Shown: positions 51,548 through 61,314, counted from the first letter of the stretch. The stretch: 64,000 nucleotides of DNA from PSRI01 sp041484195 (GCA_041484195.1 JBGPHC010000019.1:1-64000); one strand, 5' to 3'. Numbers and translations: made by a program. Notes: a model not told the origin generated them from the sequence alone.

Positions 51548-53041
51548 TCAGCGCGTATAGTTTGGAGCTTCCCTCGTTATTTCAATATCGTGTGCGTGGC
51601 TCTCTTGGATCCCGGCGTTTGTAATCTTGATGAATTGTGCCTGTTGTAATGTTTTGATATCCTTTGCCCCACAGTATCCCATACCTGCCCTCAGCCCACC
51701 AACATATTGATATACGATTTCGCTCAGGCTACCTTTAAATGCCACCCTTCCTTCAATGCCCTCCGGAACAAATTTCCGTATATCATCTTCCACGTCCTGG
51801 AAATAGCGGTCGTTGCTCCCTTGACCCATGGCACCCAAAGAACCCATGCCTCTGTATTGTTTGAATTTTCTTCCTTCATAAATTATGGTATCGCCCGGGC
51901 TCTCTTCTGTTCCGGCGAATACACCTCCCATCATCACAGCGCTGGCGCCTGCGGCCAATGCCTTCACCATGTCACCGGTATACCGGATTCCGCCATCTGC
52001 AATCAGGGGGATATTCATTTTATTGAGTGCTGATGCGGCCTCCATGATGGCCGTGATCTGTGGTACACCAGCTCCAGCCACGATTCTCGTTGTGCAAATG
52101 GAGCCTGGACCAATTCCCACTTTCACGGCATCCGCTCCCGTTTCAGCAAGGGCTTTGGCACCCGCTGCCGTGCCAACATTTCCTGCGATGACCGACAGTT
52201 TCTTGAAATTTTTCTTCAGCTTTTTCAAAGCGTCCATAACACCACGGGTATGGCCATGCGCGCTATCCAGGCATACAATATCAACGCCATTTTGCTGGAG
52301 TGCCGCTGCGCGATCCAGAAGATCACCCGTAATTCCCAGGCCTGCCCCTACCCGCAAGCGACCGAAATCATCTTTAATGGCATTCGGGAAACTCTGCAGT
52401 TGAAGGATATCACGGTAGGTGATGAGACCCACCAATTGTCCCGACTTATTGACTACAGGCAATTTTTCAATCTTATACTGGCTTAATATTTTTTTGGCTT
52501 TCTTCAGATCGGTGCCTTCCGGGGCTATGATAAGATTCTCCCTGGTCATCACTTCACTCACTTTTTTCGAGTGAATGGTCTCAAAACGAAGGTCTCTATT
52601 GGTGAGTATGCCTACGAGTCTTTTCTTATTATCCACTATCGGAATCCCGCCGATCTTATTCTCTTTCATGAGGCGGAGGGCATCGGAAATGGTTGCCTGT
52701 TCATGCAGGGTAATTGGGTCCAGGATGAGACCACTTTCGCTTCGTTTTACTTTGCGCACCTGTTCGGCCTGGCGTTCAACTGACATATTTTTATGGAGAA
52801 TGCCCATACCGCCTTCCCTTGCGAGAGCAATGGCCAGGTTGGCTTCAGTAACGGTATCCATGGCTGCTGAAAGCAGGGGGATATTTATAGTGATGTCCTT
52901 GGTAAGCCGGGTCTTGATTTCTGCATCCCGGGGCAGTACCTGCGAATAGGCGGGAACTAATAAAACATCATCGAATGTAAGTCCTTCGCCGAAAAATTTT
53001 TGAGGGAATTTGTCCTTGGGGGAGTTGATTATTGTTGCCAT
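51548..53041 (-). CDS. guaB: Inosine-5'-monophosphate dehydrogenase
   Basis: Enzyme of 497 aa that oxidises IMP to XMP, the committed step to GMP. TFDDVLLVPAYSQVLP near the N terminus, two CBS domains (about 98-220), catalytic Cys in GPGSICTTRIVAG (about 310), the flap YRGMGSLGAM and the C-terminal EGRVAFKG. The ATG at 53041 is preferred to the TTG two codons upstream. It lies only 3 nt after a -7 element, suggesting a leaderless mRNA. Confidence 0.97.
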   Translation of the reverse strand: MATIINSPKDKFPQKFFGEGLTFDDVLLVPAYSQVLPRDAEIKTRLTKDITINIPLLSAAMDTVTEANLAIALAREGGMGILHKNMSVERQAEQVRKVKRSESGLILDPITLHEQATISDALRLMKENKIGGIPIVDNKKRLVGILTNRDLRFETIHSKKVSEVMTRENLIIAPEGTDLKKAKKILSQYKIEKLPVVNKSGQLVGLITYRDILQLQSFPNAIKDDFGRLRVGAGLGITGDLLDRAAALQQNGVDIVCLDSAHGHTRGVMDALKKLKKNFKKLSVIAGNVGTAAGAKALAETGADAVKVGIGPGSICTTRIVAGAGVPQITAIMEAASALNKMNIPLIADGGIRYTGDMVKALAAGASAVMMGGVFAGTEESPGDTIIYEGRKFKQYRGMGSLGAMGQGSNDRYFQDVEDDIRKFVPEGIEGRVAFKGSLSEIVYQYVGGLRAGMGYCGAKDIKTLQQAQFIKITNAGIQESHAHDIEITREAPNYTR

Positions 53042-53044
53042 GTG

Positions 53045-53077
53045 CAAAGATAGTGCAGTGGCTAAATTCCTACCAAA
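53045..53077 (-). promoter_or_regulatory. guaB promoter, likely leaderless
   Basis: On the minus strand TTTG (53074-53077), 21 nt, TATCTTTG (53045-53052), then CAC and the ATG. With transcription starting a few bases past the -7 element, the mRNA would begin at or next to the start codon. Confidence 0.65.
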
Positions 53078-53121
53078 TGTTTTTATTTCGGCCGAAATAT
53101 GGCTACTCGAACGCGTGCCCC

Positions 53122-54219
53122 CTAAAGGAGCTTATATAATTTGCCAGGCAATGAAGTCAATACGTTTTGCAATTCCAGGTTTAAGATGGCAGCGGCCACG
53201 GCACTGCTTCTCAAACCGCTCTTTACATAAAGCTCATCGATATGCGTGATTCCATATTGCCGGAGAATTTGCACAATGACCTTCTCATCGGGACTCAGGT
53301 CCACGAATAATTCTCTTTGGGGCTGATGTTTCGGGGGTAGCTGACTCCAGTTCATGAAATCAATGATATCTTTTCCGGAACTCACCAAAGCCGCCTTATT
53401 GGTCCTTATCAGGTAATTGCATCCCTCGCTCTTAGTATCAGAAATTTTTCCGGGTATGGCAAAAACATCTTTATTATAACTGTTGGCTAATTCTGCCGTG
53501 ATCATGCTTCCTCCCTTGAGACTTGTTTCAATTACCACGGTGGCGTCGGAAATTCCGGCGACAATCCGGTTCCGCTTGGGAAAATTTTGTTTGTCTGGTT
53601 TGGTGTTAGTCATGAAATCAGTGAGAAGGCCGCCATTCATGGTCATCTCCCTGGCAAGGGTCTTGTTTTCATCCGGATAAATTCTGTCCAGCCCATGAGC
53701 CAGAACACCCACTGTTGGCAAGTCCTGCTTAAGCGCAAGTTTATGAGCAATGGAATCCACGCCATAAGCCAGTCCGCTCACGATCAAAACCTTGTATGGC
53801 ACAAGATCCTCAATGATTTTTTTTGCCGATTCCTTGCCATAGTCTGTATTGTTTCGGGTACCGATAATACTCACTACCTTTTCCGCATTCAGGTCAGCAT
53901 TGCCGCGGAAATACAATACGAGGGGTGCATCATAACAATTCAATAACCGCTTTGGATAACCCGGTGCCCCAAGTATCAGCACCTCAATCTTATATTTTTC
54001 GATGAACCTTATCTCTTCCTCCGCCCTCTTGAAGCCCTTGAATTCTTTTATGCTCCGGGCCCGGACTTCGCCTATCCCTGGTAGTTTGTCCAGGTCAGAT
54101 TTCCGGGCTTTGAATATATTTTCCGCGTTTCCAAAATAACCTATGAGTTCCCTGGCGTGAATATCCCCAATATGGGGAACCATTGTAAGGGCGATATGGT
54201 GTACCAGGTCATTGGGCAT
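53122..54219 (-). CDS. dprA: DNA processing protein DprA
   Basis: Protein of 365 aa that protects incoming single-stranded DNA and loads RecA in transformation. The N-terminal part has an HhH-like region (LPGIGEVRARSI, about 45-56). The Rossmann-type core has SIIGTRNNTDYG, SGLAYGVDSIAHKLAL and PKRNRIVAGISDATVVIE. A C-terminal winged-helix domain completes it (THIDELYVKSGLRSSAVAAAILNLEL). The ATG at 54219 is chosen over the TTG at 54270. DprA is widespread and does not by itself prove competence. Confidence 0.95.
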   Translation of the reverse strand: MPNDLVHHIALTMVPHIGDIHARELIGYFGNAENIFKARKSDLDKLPGIGEVRARSIKEFKGFKRAEEEIRFIEKYKIEVLILGAPGYPKRLLNCYDAPLVLYFRGNADLNAEKVVSIIGTRNNTDYGKESAKKIIEDLVPYKVLIVSGLAYGVDSIAHKLALKQDLPTVGVLAHGLDRIYPDENKTLAREMTMNGGLLTDFMTNTKPDKQNFPKRNRIVAGISDATVVIETSLKGGSMITAELANSYNKDVFAIPGKISDTKSEGCNYLIRTNKAALVSSGKDIIDFMNWSQLPPKHQPQRELFVDLSPDEKVIVQILRQYGITHIDELYVKSGLRSSAVAAAILNLELQNVLTSLPGKLYKLL

Positions 54220-54457
54220 TCTTATCGCGACGATTTTCCACTTCGCTTCGGTTAAATTGAAGAATTGCAAAATAATATTCTTTCAACAACTCAGGAGGGT
54301 AGGGGCAGGTCAACTGTTTGTTGGTAATGGTCTTTGGGGGAAAAATATCCTGAATGCGGGGGAAACCCATAAGTCGGGGTGGTTTTCAGGACCCAAGTTA
54401 CAAAAGGAATGAAGACTGCAAAGGGGTCAATCCGTAAAAACTACGAGTAAAATCCTG

Positions 54458-56380
54458 TCATTGGGCGATAACGGTCAGTTCTGTTCTGCGATTGGTTGCC
54501 CTCCCAGATTCAGTCTGGTTATCGGCGATAGGTTTTGTAGCGCCAAAGCCTTTGGACTGCAGACGAGAGGGAGTAACTCCTTTAGAGATCAAATAGGAAA
54601 CAACTGCTTTTGCGCGGTTGTTGGAAAGAACCAGGTTATCAGATGCCTTTCCAATATTATCAGTATGGCCACTGATCAAAATCTTAGTGCCTGGATTATC
54701 GTTCATAAGAGCAACTACTTTGTCCAGTTCAGAGCGCGATTCCGGCTTCAGTTCAAATTTATTGATGTCGAAGAAAATATTATTGAGAACTATGGAAGCG
54801 TTTATCTCGACAGGTTGGAGTGGAATATTGATGATATAAGTTGAATCGGCAGTTTTCTTAATCAGCGGGAAATTTTGAGAATAGAACAGATAACCTTTTC
54901 TGTTCACACTGAATGCATAGTCCTTTCCAACAGGCAAGGTGATCAGGTACCTGCCATTTTCATCTGTCTGTACTCTTGAATTCAATTGTCCTGTAGAGAG
55001 GTTGATCAATTCCACGGCAGAAGGCAAACCTTCACCGGTCTTTTTATCAAATACTTTGCCCTGCACCCATAAGGTTTTGTTAGGCCTCAGGTCTTCCCTC
55101 ATTTCGAATGTGTATATGTCCAGTCCTCCCCTTGTATCGGCCCTGTCGCTTGCATAGTATGCAGTTCTTCCATCGGCGGCAATGATCAGGCTTCCTTCAT
55201 TTTCTATCGTATTGATCGGATAGCCCAGATTTTCCGGATCACCCCAGGTTCCATCGTCTTTTTTCCTAACCACAAATAGGTCATCTCCTCCGTATCCCGG
55301 AAGTCCATTGGAAGTGAAATACATGGTTTGGTTATCCGCGTGAACAAAGGGGCAGCTTTCATCACCGACCGTATTTATGGAGGGCCCCATATTTTCGGGT
55401 TTACTCCATCGGCCATTGGGTGAGAGATGGGAAACATAAATATCCTTGCCTCCGTATCCATCCGGACGATTGCTGGAAAAAAATAATTCCCTTTTATCGG
55501 GCGAAAGACAGGGAGAGGACTCCCAGAATTCTGTATTGATTACAGAGCCCAGATTTTCGGGTTTGCTCCAGCCTTTTCGTGTGAGTGTTGAAAAATAAAT
55601 ATCGCAACCCCCAAGCCCTTCGGGGAAATTGCAACCGGTAAATACCAACCATTCCCCATCCTGTGAAATATTTTGGGCCCCTTCATTGAAATTAGTGTTG
55701 ATGTCGCCATCAATGCCCATTGATCTGCTCCATACGGAGTCTGAGTGATGACTCACGAAGAAGTCTTCATTGTAGCCATGCACCCTTCTGGTGAATATCA
55801 ATGTGCTGCCATCAATGGTAAGGGAGGGATAATATTCCAATTCCGAAGTATTGATGCTGTCGCCCAGGTTATGTGGTGCAAATACATAGTTTTTGGTGGG
55901 ATGGGTCTTATCATATTGCACTGCAAACTCGAAGCTGGCCTTCCGGTATTCGCCGGCCTTGCGACTTCGATCATTCAGGTCGGGATTGGTAAGAAAGCTA
56001 TTGACTGCATTCAGCGCTTTGTCGAATGATCCTGTGCCTGCGAGATCAATAGCATAAGGGAGTCTGTAGTCTTTGGTAGATAAGGTATCAATTGCAAATG
56101 CCTTTTCATAGAAAGTCGCTGCATTGGCATAGTCTTTTAATTCGCCTGAAATGCCTGCCTTGGTCAGCCATGCATCCACATATTTAGGCTCGATCTGGAT
56201 TGCCTGATCTAAAAGATTTAAGGCTTCTTTATAGGCGCCGCTCTGGGCACGATCCAAGCCCAGGTTATAGAAATTAATGGCTTTCTTATTCAGTCTGGAG
56301 GGATCAAAATTTTGAGAAACCGACTGCCCGGCTATTAAAGAAAAGAAAGCGGGCAATAAGAGCGAGAAGAATGGCTTCAT
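54458..56380 (-). CDS. PorE-like protein: TPR, PD40 propeller, carboxypeptidase-regulatory and OmpA domains
   Basis: Exported protein of about 640 aa with signal peptide (FFSLLLPAFFSLIAGQSVS). In order it has TPR repeats (about 30-130), WD40/PD40 beta-propeller repeats (about 180-420; recurring ELFFSSNRPDGYGGKDIY-like blades), a carboxypeptidase-regulatory-like domain (VQGKVFDKKTGEGLPSAVEL, about 435-520) and an OmpA C-terminal domain (about 530-640) with an intact GHTDNIG. This domain order is that of the T9SS protein PorE of Porphyromonas gingivalis, which ties the secretion machine to peptidoglycan. I call it PorE-like since paralogues with the same order exist in the phylum. Confidence 0.87.
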   Translation of the reverse strand: MKPFFSLLLPAFFSLIAGQSVSQNFDPSRLNKKAINFYNLGLDRAQSGAYKEALNLLDQAIQIEPKYVDAWLTKAGISGELKDYANAATFYEKAFAIDTLSTKDYRLPYAIDLAGTGSFDKALNAVNSFLTNPDLNDRSRKAGEYRKASFEFAVQYDKTHPTKNYVFAPHNLGDSINTSELEYYPSLTIDGSTLIFTRRVHGYNEDFFVSHHSDSVWSRSMGIDGDINTNFNEGAQNISQDGEWLVFTGCNFPEGLGGCDIYFSTLTRKGWSKPENLGSVINTEFWESSPCLSPDKRELFFSSNRPDGYGGKDIYVSHLSPNGRWSKPENMGPSINTVGDESCPFVHADNQTMYFTSNGLPGYGGDDLFVVRKKDDGTWGDPENLGYPINTIENEGSLIIAADGRTAYYASDRADTRGGLDIYTFEMREDLRPNKTLWVQGKVFDKKTGEGLPSAVELINLSTGQLNSRVQTDENGRYLITLPVGKDYAFSVNRKGYLFYSQNFPLIKKTADSTYIINIPLQPVEINASIVLNNIFFDINKFELKPESRSELDKVVALMNDNPGTKILISGHTDNIGKASDNLVLSNNRAKAVVSYLISKGVTPSRLQSKGFGATKPIADNQTESGRATNRRTELTVIAQ

Positions 56381-56577
56381 GAAATGAATATCAGGTAACA
56401 TAGGTAAACGAAGCTATTCAAATTTTATTCCTTGGCTGGCAATAAAATGTTAAGGTGTCAGGCCATGAATTTGCGAATTTCCGGCCGATGGAAAGGGTTC
56501 TATAAAATTCACACAAGGAGTATGAATCGGATAAAGGAAATCTGGTCGTGAGCGGGGAATTAAAGTTTTCAAACCTT

Positions 56578-57198
56578 TCAGGGAACGTCAATATACTTAT
56601 GGATTTGAAGGCTCAGTTCCCATTGTGGGTGCGATTTGATATATTCCACAATGAGGGGGGTGATAACGGAGGCTTTTCCCCATTCGGGTTGCAGGTATAA
56701 TTTACAATCCTGTTTTACCAGTGCCGCGTATTTTTCGGCCCAGGCAAAATCAGTTTTATGGTAGATTACCACTTTCAATTCGCTGGCCAGAGGAAGGTTT
56801 TCAGGAAGGGGCGCCCTGAATTTTTTAGGAGAGACGCAGATCCAATCCCAATTGCCATTCATGGGGTAAGCGCCCGAAGTTTCAAGACAAATGAAGAAGC
56901 CGGCTTCGTGAAGGGTAGTCGTTAAATCGTCAAGTTGGTGCATGAGGGGTTCTCCTCCTGTAATTACCGCCAGGCTCAAGGGGAATTTCCTGGATTCATC
57001 AACAATTTCCTTGGCAGATTTAAGCGGATGCTTACCAGGATCCCAGCTTTCTTTGACATCACACCAAACGCAACCCACATCGCATCCCCCAAGCCTAATG
57101 AAATAAGCAGCTTTCCCCTGGTGAAATCCCTCTCCCTGGATGGTATAAAAAGCTTCCATCACCGGCAGCATGGCTGTATGTTGTGGAACTGAAATCAT
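56578..57198 (-). CDS. queE: 7-carboxy-7-deazaguanine synthase
   Basis: Radical SAM enzyme of 206 aa converting carboxytetrahydropterin (QueD product) to 7-carboxy-7-deazaguanine, on the way to queuosine. FYTIQGEGFHQGKAAYFIRLGGC near the N terminus and the cluster-binding CDVGCVWCD (Cys-x3-Cys-x2-Cys, about 39-47). ITGGEPLMHQ is the SAM-contacting GGE motif. The frame extends to 57258, but the ATG at 57198 follows a -7 element by 6 nt and fits the family length. Confidence 0.93.
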   Translation of the reverse strand: MISVPQHTAMLPVMEAFYTIQGEGFHQGKAAYFIRLGGCDVGCVWCDVKESWDPGKHPLKSAKEIVDESRKFPLSLAVITGGEPLMHQLDDLTTTLHEAGFFICLETSGAYPMNGNWDWICVSPKKFRAPLPENLPLASELKVVIYHKTDFAWAEKYAALVKQDCKLYLQPEWGKASVITPLIVEYIKSHPQWELSLQIHKYIDVP

Positions 57199-57204
57199 GG
57201 GAGG

Positions 57205-57212
57205 CAAAGTTA
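57205..57212 (-). promoter_or_regulatory. -7 element of queE
   Basis: TAACTTTG on the minus strand, an exact TAnnTTTG match, 6 nt before the ATG at 57198. The -33 box is weak (TTG at about 22 nt spacing). It supports the shorter start and a nearly leaderless transcript. Confidence 0.5.
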
Positions 57213-57300
57213 GGGCAATCCTTTGGGTCAGATGCAAGTGAAGATTGTGCTTCGGCATTCGTGAATTCAGGGAAGATGGTTCTTCATGTTGGGGTTAAGC

Positions 57301-58191
57301 TCAAACTGCACCGGCTTCGAGTCTATTGAGATAAGCCTGAAAGGTATTTTTCATGAGTGCCGCGATCGTCATTGCCCCGATGCCTCCCGGTACAGGTGTT
57401 ATGAAGCTGGTTTTGGGTGCAACGGCATCAAATTGCACATCTCCTTTGATGCTGTATCCCTTTTTTTTGCTGCTATCCGGCACCCGGGAAATGCCTACAT
57501 CAATTACAATAGCGCCATCCTTCACCATATCTGCCTTTAGGAATTCGGGTCTGCCCAATGCGGCTACCAGGATATCGCCCTGCAGGCATATTTCCCTGAT
57601 GTTTTTTGTTTGTGAATGGCAAACCGTGACCGTGCAATTTCCAGTGGGTGTATTCTGACCCAGAAGGATACTAATTGGTCTCCCTACAATATTACTGCGT
57701 CCCAGCACCACTGCGTGTTTGCCCTTGGTTTCTATCTTATAATGTTCCAGTAATAGCAAAATTCCATATGGTGTGGCAGGAATAAAACTGGGTAGTCCCT
57801 GCACCATTTTTCCGATATTCAGCGGATGAAATCCATCAACGTCTTTATCTGGTTTTATCTTATAGATCACCTTCTCTTCTGAAATCTGTCCTGGCAATGG
57901 CAACTGAACCAGGATGCCATCAATGCCCGCATTATTATTTAATTCTCCGATCTTGTCCAATAAAGTCTGCTCGTCTATATGCGCGTCAAACCTTACCAGG
58001 GTGGATTCGTATCCGATTTCCTCGCAGGTTTTTACTTTAGAAGCCACATAAGTTTCGCTTGCGCCATTATTCCCAACCAGCACGGCCGCCAGATGAGGAG
58101 CTCTCATCCCCCTCGTTTTCAAATCAGACACTTTAGCCTTCAGTTCATCTTTTACAGCCTGTGCAACCAGCTTTCCATCTAATATTTTCAT
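57301..58191 (-). CDS. folD: Methylenetetrahydrofolate dehydrogenase / methenyltetrahydrofolate cyclohydrolase
   Basis: Bifunctional folate enzyme of 296 aa. YVASKVKTCEEIGYES with the catalytic Lys (about 51-66), DGILVQLPLPGQI (about 96-108), the NADP-binding VVLGRSNIVGRP (about 163-174) and ITPVPGGIGAMTIAALM (about 266-282). It interconverts methylene- and formyl-tetrahydrofolate. The frame starts at 58257, but the ATG at 58191 gives the family N terminus (MKILDGK) and is 4 nt behind a -7 element. Confidence 0.96.
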   Translation of the reverse strand: MKILDGKLVAQAVKDELKAKVSDLKTRGMRAPHLAAVLVGNNGASETYVASKVKTCEEIGYESTLVRFDAHIDEQTLLDKIGELNNNAGIDGILVQLPLPGQISEEKVIYKIKPDKDVDGFHPLNIGKMVQGLPSFIPATPYGILLLLEHYKIETKGKHAVVLGRSNIVGRPISILLGQNTPTGNCTVTVCHSQTKNIREICLQGDILVAALGRPEFLKADMVKDGAIVIDVGISRVPDSSKKKGYSIKGDVQFDAVAPKTSFITPVPGGIGAMTIAALMKNTFQAYLNRLEAGAV

Positions 58192-58195
58192 GGCG

Positions 58196-58203
58196 CAAAA
58201 ATA
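58196..58203 (-). promoter_or_regulatory. -7 element of folD, likely leaderless
   Basis: TATTTTTG on the minus strand followed by CGCC and the ATG. The TAnnTTTG match is exact; the -33 position has TTCG-like sequence rather than TTTG. Confidence 0.5.
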
Positions 58204-58293
58204 GAAAGCCTGAATGAACTTGCCGAAATCTTTCATCTCAAATCCGTTTTTTTCCATTGCAGGGCTTTTAGCATGTTCATAATTTCATCCTAA

Positions 58294-59130
58294 ATGAAGG
58301 GGTTGAAAATTCTGTTGTTGATCTTTTGCATTTTCCTCGTGAAAACTGGTGTAGATGCTCAAAACATTAGGGATCCCGTTTCGGCCCTGTATCCCGGCTT
58401 TGGGGCCTACAGCAGCAAGCATGCGGATATATTTTCGGGAAGGGCTAATCAGGCAGGGTTGGCCAGGCTCCGCAGTTTTCAAGCCGGAATTTATGGGGAG
58501 AGGAGGTTTATGATGAATGCACTGGGCTTCTTCACTCTGATCGCATCCATCCCAATTCGACCAGGGAACCTGGCATTGCAGGTTGACTATTTTGGATACC
58601 ATAATTACAATGAGTCACAGGGAGGCCTTGCTTATGCGCGCAGCCTTGGGCCAAAAATGGATATTGGAATTAAGTTCAACTATTATGCGCTGCGCATACC
58701 CGCATATGGGAGTGCCTCTTCTTTCAATTTTGAACTAGGTAGCCTGCTGCATATTTCAGACAAGCTGCACACGGGCATTCATGCTTATAATCCGCTTGGG
58801 AGCCACTTGGGCAGGAGTGGCCAGGAACGGCTGGCATCCATATATAGAACCGGACTGGGTTATGAACCCTCCGTTCATTTGCTGCTCAGTGCTGAAATAT
58901 TAAAGGTGGAGGGCAGGGATCATTCCATAAACATTGGGATTCATTACCTGTTTTCAGAAAAATTGCAGGTAAGGTGTGGCATTAGCACCGGCTTGGGAGC
59001 CTTTTTTTTTGGATTGGGTTTCAGAAACAGAAAAATTCGGCTTGACTTATCCGTTAGTTTTCATCAGTACCTGGGCCCGTCACCGGGTTTAATGATATTG
59101 TTTCCTTCAGATCAAAGTTTTACGCGGTGA
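58294..59130 (+). CDS. Outer-membrane beta-barrel protein (PorQ/PorV-like shape), unassigned
   Basis: Exported protein of 278 aa with signal peptide (LLLIFCIFLVKTGVDA). The mature part is made of short amphipathic strands with Gly/Ala turns (FSGRANQAGLARL, GGLAYARSLGPKMDIGIKFNYY, SINIGIHYLFSEKLQVRCGIS). This is the look of FadL/PorV/PorQ-type barrels with an inward N-terminal segment. No definite family. Its TGA overlaps the GTG start of the next gene by 4 nt, so the two proteins probably act together in the outer membrane. Confidence 0.75.
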   Translation: MKGLKILLLIFCIFLVKTGVDAQNIRDPVSALYPGFGAYSSKHADIFSGRANQAGLARLRSFQAGIYGERRFMMNALGFFTLIASIPIRPGNLALQVDYFGYHNYNESQGGLAYARSLGPKMDIGIKFNYYALRIPAYGSASSFNFELGSLLHISDKLHTGIHAYNPLGSHLGRSGQERLASIYRTGLGYEPSVHLLLSAEILKVEGRDHSINIGIHYLFSEKLQVRCGISTGLGAFFFGLGFRNRKIRLDLSVSFHQYLGPSPGLMILFPSDQSFTR

Positions 59131-61169
59131 GATGGCTTTTATCAATTGCATGCTCCCTGGTGCCTGTGCTCCTATCTGCACAGGAAACCCCTGGTCCGGA
59201 TTTGGAACAGGAATTCGAGAATCTGGCACAAGTGACAGACGAGGCTGAGATAAAGGACGATTCCTGGTTGCAGGACCTGGACTATCTCAAGGAGCATTCC
59301 CTGGACCTCAATGCATGTGAGGAAGATGATTTGAGGGGACTGAGGCTGCTCGATCCCTTACAGATCCGCCATTTCCTGGACTACAGGAATCTGTTGGGAA
59401 AATTTCTAAATATTTATGAATTGCAGGCCATTCCGTATTGGGATCTTCAGACCATTCAAAAAATACTGCCATTTGTGATAGTCAGGGATGCTTCCTGGAA
59501 TGCTGAGCCCCTGTTTAAGAGGCTCAGTCGGGGATCATTTAACGCGATGGTCAGGACATCGACAATTTTGGAAAGATCTAATAGATATACTATTGACAGT
59601 GGGTCCTCCGGATTCCTTGGCGATCCATTTAGTGTGATGACTCGTTTGAAATACAGTTATAAGAATCTATTGCAGTATGGAATCACGGCAGATAAGGATG
59701 CGGGTGAAGCTTTTTTTGGTCCAAGGCAAAAAGCGGGGTTTGACTTCTATTCCTTCCATTTATTTGCCAGAAACCTGGGATTAATAAAGGCAATGGCTAT
59801 CGGAGACTTTAATATCAACTTTGGACAGGGTCTTATACTATGGCAGAGCCTGGCCTTCAATAAAGGCGGGGATATTACGCAAGTGAAAAGACAATCACCT
59901 GTACTTCGTCCTTACAATTCCACGGGAGAATTTAATTTTTTCAGAGGCGCCGCGGCCACCTTGCGAAAGCAGTCCTGGGAGGCTACAGGTTTTCTTTCAT
60001 GTAGAAGACTGGATGGTAATTCAATGACCGACACGGCAGGAACCGGAACAGTGATATCATCCATTTTGAACGCGGGATACCATCGGACCCCAGGTGAATT
60101 GGCAGATAAAGGTGAACTGATACTACTGGCATCTGGGCTAAACCTCATGTACAAGCGAGATTCCTGGCGATTATCTGCAAATGCCGTTCATTATAACTTG
60201 AATCAGCCGATCCGGAAAAGAGACCTGCCTTACAATCTATTTGCTATTTCCGGTGATACCTGGAGTAATTTCAGCCTGGATTATGGCTACACCTTTAATA
60301 ATATGCACTTTTTCGGGGAAGCAGCCATTGACAAAAACCGTAATCCGGCAGTCATTAATGGAATGCTTATCAGCCTCGATCCCCTTGCCGATCTGAGCCT
60401 GGTGTACCGGAACATTTCCAGAGCATACCAGTCTTTTTACGGGAATGCCTTTACCGAACGAGGCTCACCTAACAATGAGCGGGGCCTCTATATTGGATTC
60501 AGTCTCAGACCAACCATCAAATGGAAGATTGACGCTTATGCGGATTTTTTCAATTTCCCCTGGTTAGTATACGGCGCGGACGCGCCATCAATCGGCAATG
60601 ACTACCTGCTGAGACTTTCTTATGAGCCAGACAAAATACTGGAGATCATAACCACTTTCCGTTCATCAGGAAAAATTGTTAATGTTAGTTCTGGCGACCT
60701 GCCGGGCCATGATCTGGGCGAATCGGGCCGCACCAGTTGGAGGTTTCAATTAAATTATCATTTAAGCCGGACCATTTCTCTGCGCTACCGCTGCGAATTG
60801 CTATGTTATGGTCAGGGGCGTGCACGAGTTAACAAAGGCTACCTTACTTATTTCGACCTTTTCTACAAGCCCTTCCCTAAACCATTTTCGCTGAATTTTC
60901 GTCTGCAATATTTCGATACCCGAAGCTATGATTCAAGGGTTTACACCTTTGAAAATGACGTATTATATTTTAACGCCATCTCTGCTTTTTATGGTCAAGG
61001 AAGCCGTTATTATATCAATTTCAGATATCAGCCCCGAAAGTCATGGGGCTTATGGCTCAAATGGGGTCAAAGCCTGTACAGGAATGCAGACGAAATTGGT
61101 AGTGGTCCCGACACAATTTATGGGAATAAGAAGTCAGAATGCCGCTTGCTGCTTTCGGTAAATTTTTAA
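59127..61169 (+). CDS. Helix-hairpin-helix domain protein with outer-membrane barrel
   Basis: Exported protein of 680 aa: signal peptide (LLSIACSLVPVLLSA), an acidic linker, then a tandem helix-hairpin-helix region (about 50-125; LDLNACEEDDLRGLRLLDPLQIRHFLDYRN and YELQAIPYWDLQTIQKILPF) like that of ComEA proteins. A long strand-rich part (about 140-680) follows, ending in an aromatic strand (SECRLLLSVNF) typical of outer-membrane barrels. DNA binding by the HhH part is possible but not shown. It starts at GTG, overlapping the previous gene by 4 nt. Confidence 0.8.
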   Translation: MRWLLSIACSLVPVLLSAQETPGPDLEQEFENLAQVTDEAEIKDDSWLQDLDYLKEHSLDLNACEEDDLRGLRLLDPLQIRHFLDYRNLLGKFLNIYELQAIPYWDLQTIQKILPFVIVRDASWNAEPLFKRLSRGSFNAMVRTSTILERSNRYTIDSGSSGFLGDPFSVMTRLKYSYKNLLQYGITADKDAGEAFFGPRQKAGFDFYSFHLFARNLGLIKAMAIGDFNINFGQGLILWQSLAFNKGGDITQVKRQSPVLRPYNSTGEFNFFRGAAATLRKQSWEATGFLSCRRLDGNSMTDTAGTGTVISSILNAGYHRTPGELADKGELILLASGLNLMYKRDSWRLSANAVHYNLNQPIRKRDLPYNLFAISGDTWSNFSLDYGYTFNNMHFFGEAAIDKNRNPAVINGMLISLDPLADLSLVYRNISRAYQSFYGNAFTERGSPNNERGLYIGFSLRPTIKWKIDAYADFFNFPWLVYGADAPSIGNDYLLRLSYEPDKILEIITTFRSSGKIVNVSSGDLPGHDLGESGRTSWRFQLNYHLSRTISLRYRCELLCYGQGRARVNKGYLTYFDLFYKPFPKPFSLNFRLQYFDTRSYDSRVYTFENDVLYFNAISAFYGQGSRYYINFRYQPRKSWGLWLKWGQSLYRNADEIGSGPDTIYGNKKSECRLLLSVNF

Positions 61170-61314
61170 ATTTCTTTAAAAACAAGCAGCGCAACCCAAT
61201 CCATTATTGTCCAAACTAATGATTTAAGTGCTAAAAGATGAGATTTTAACAAAAATTTCATGTTTTAGAAATATCTGTATATTTACGACTTCAAAATTCA
61301 AAAATTACCGAAAC

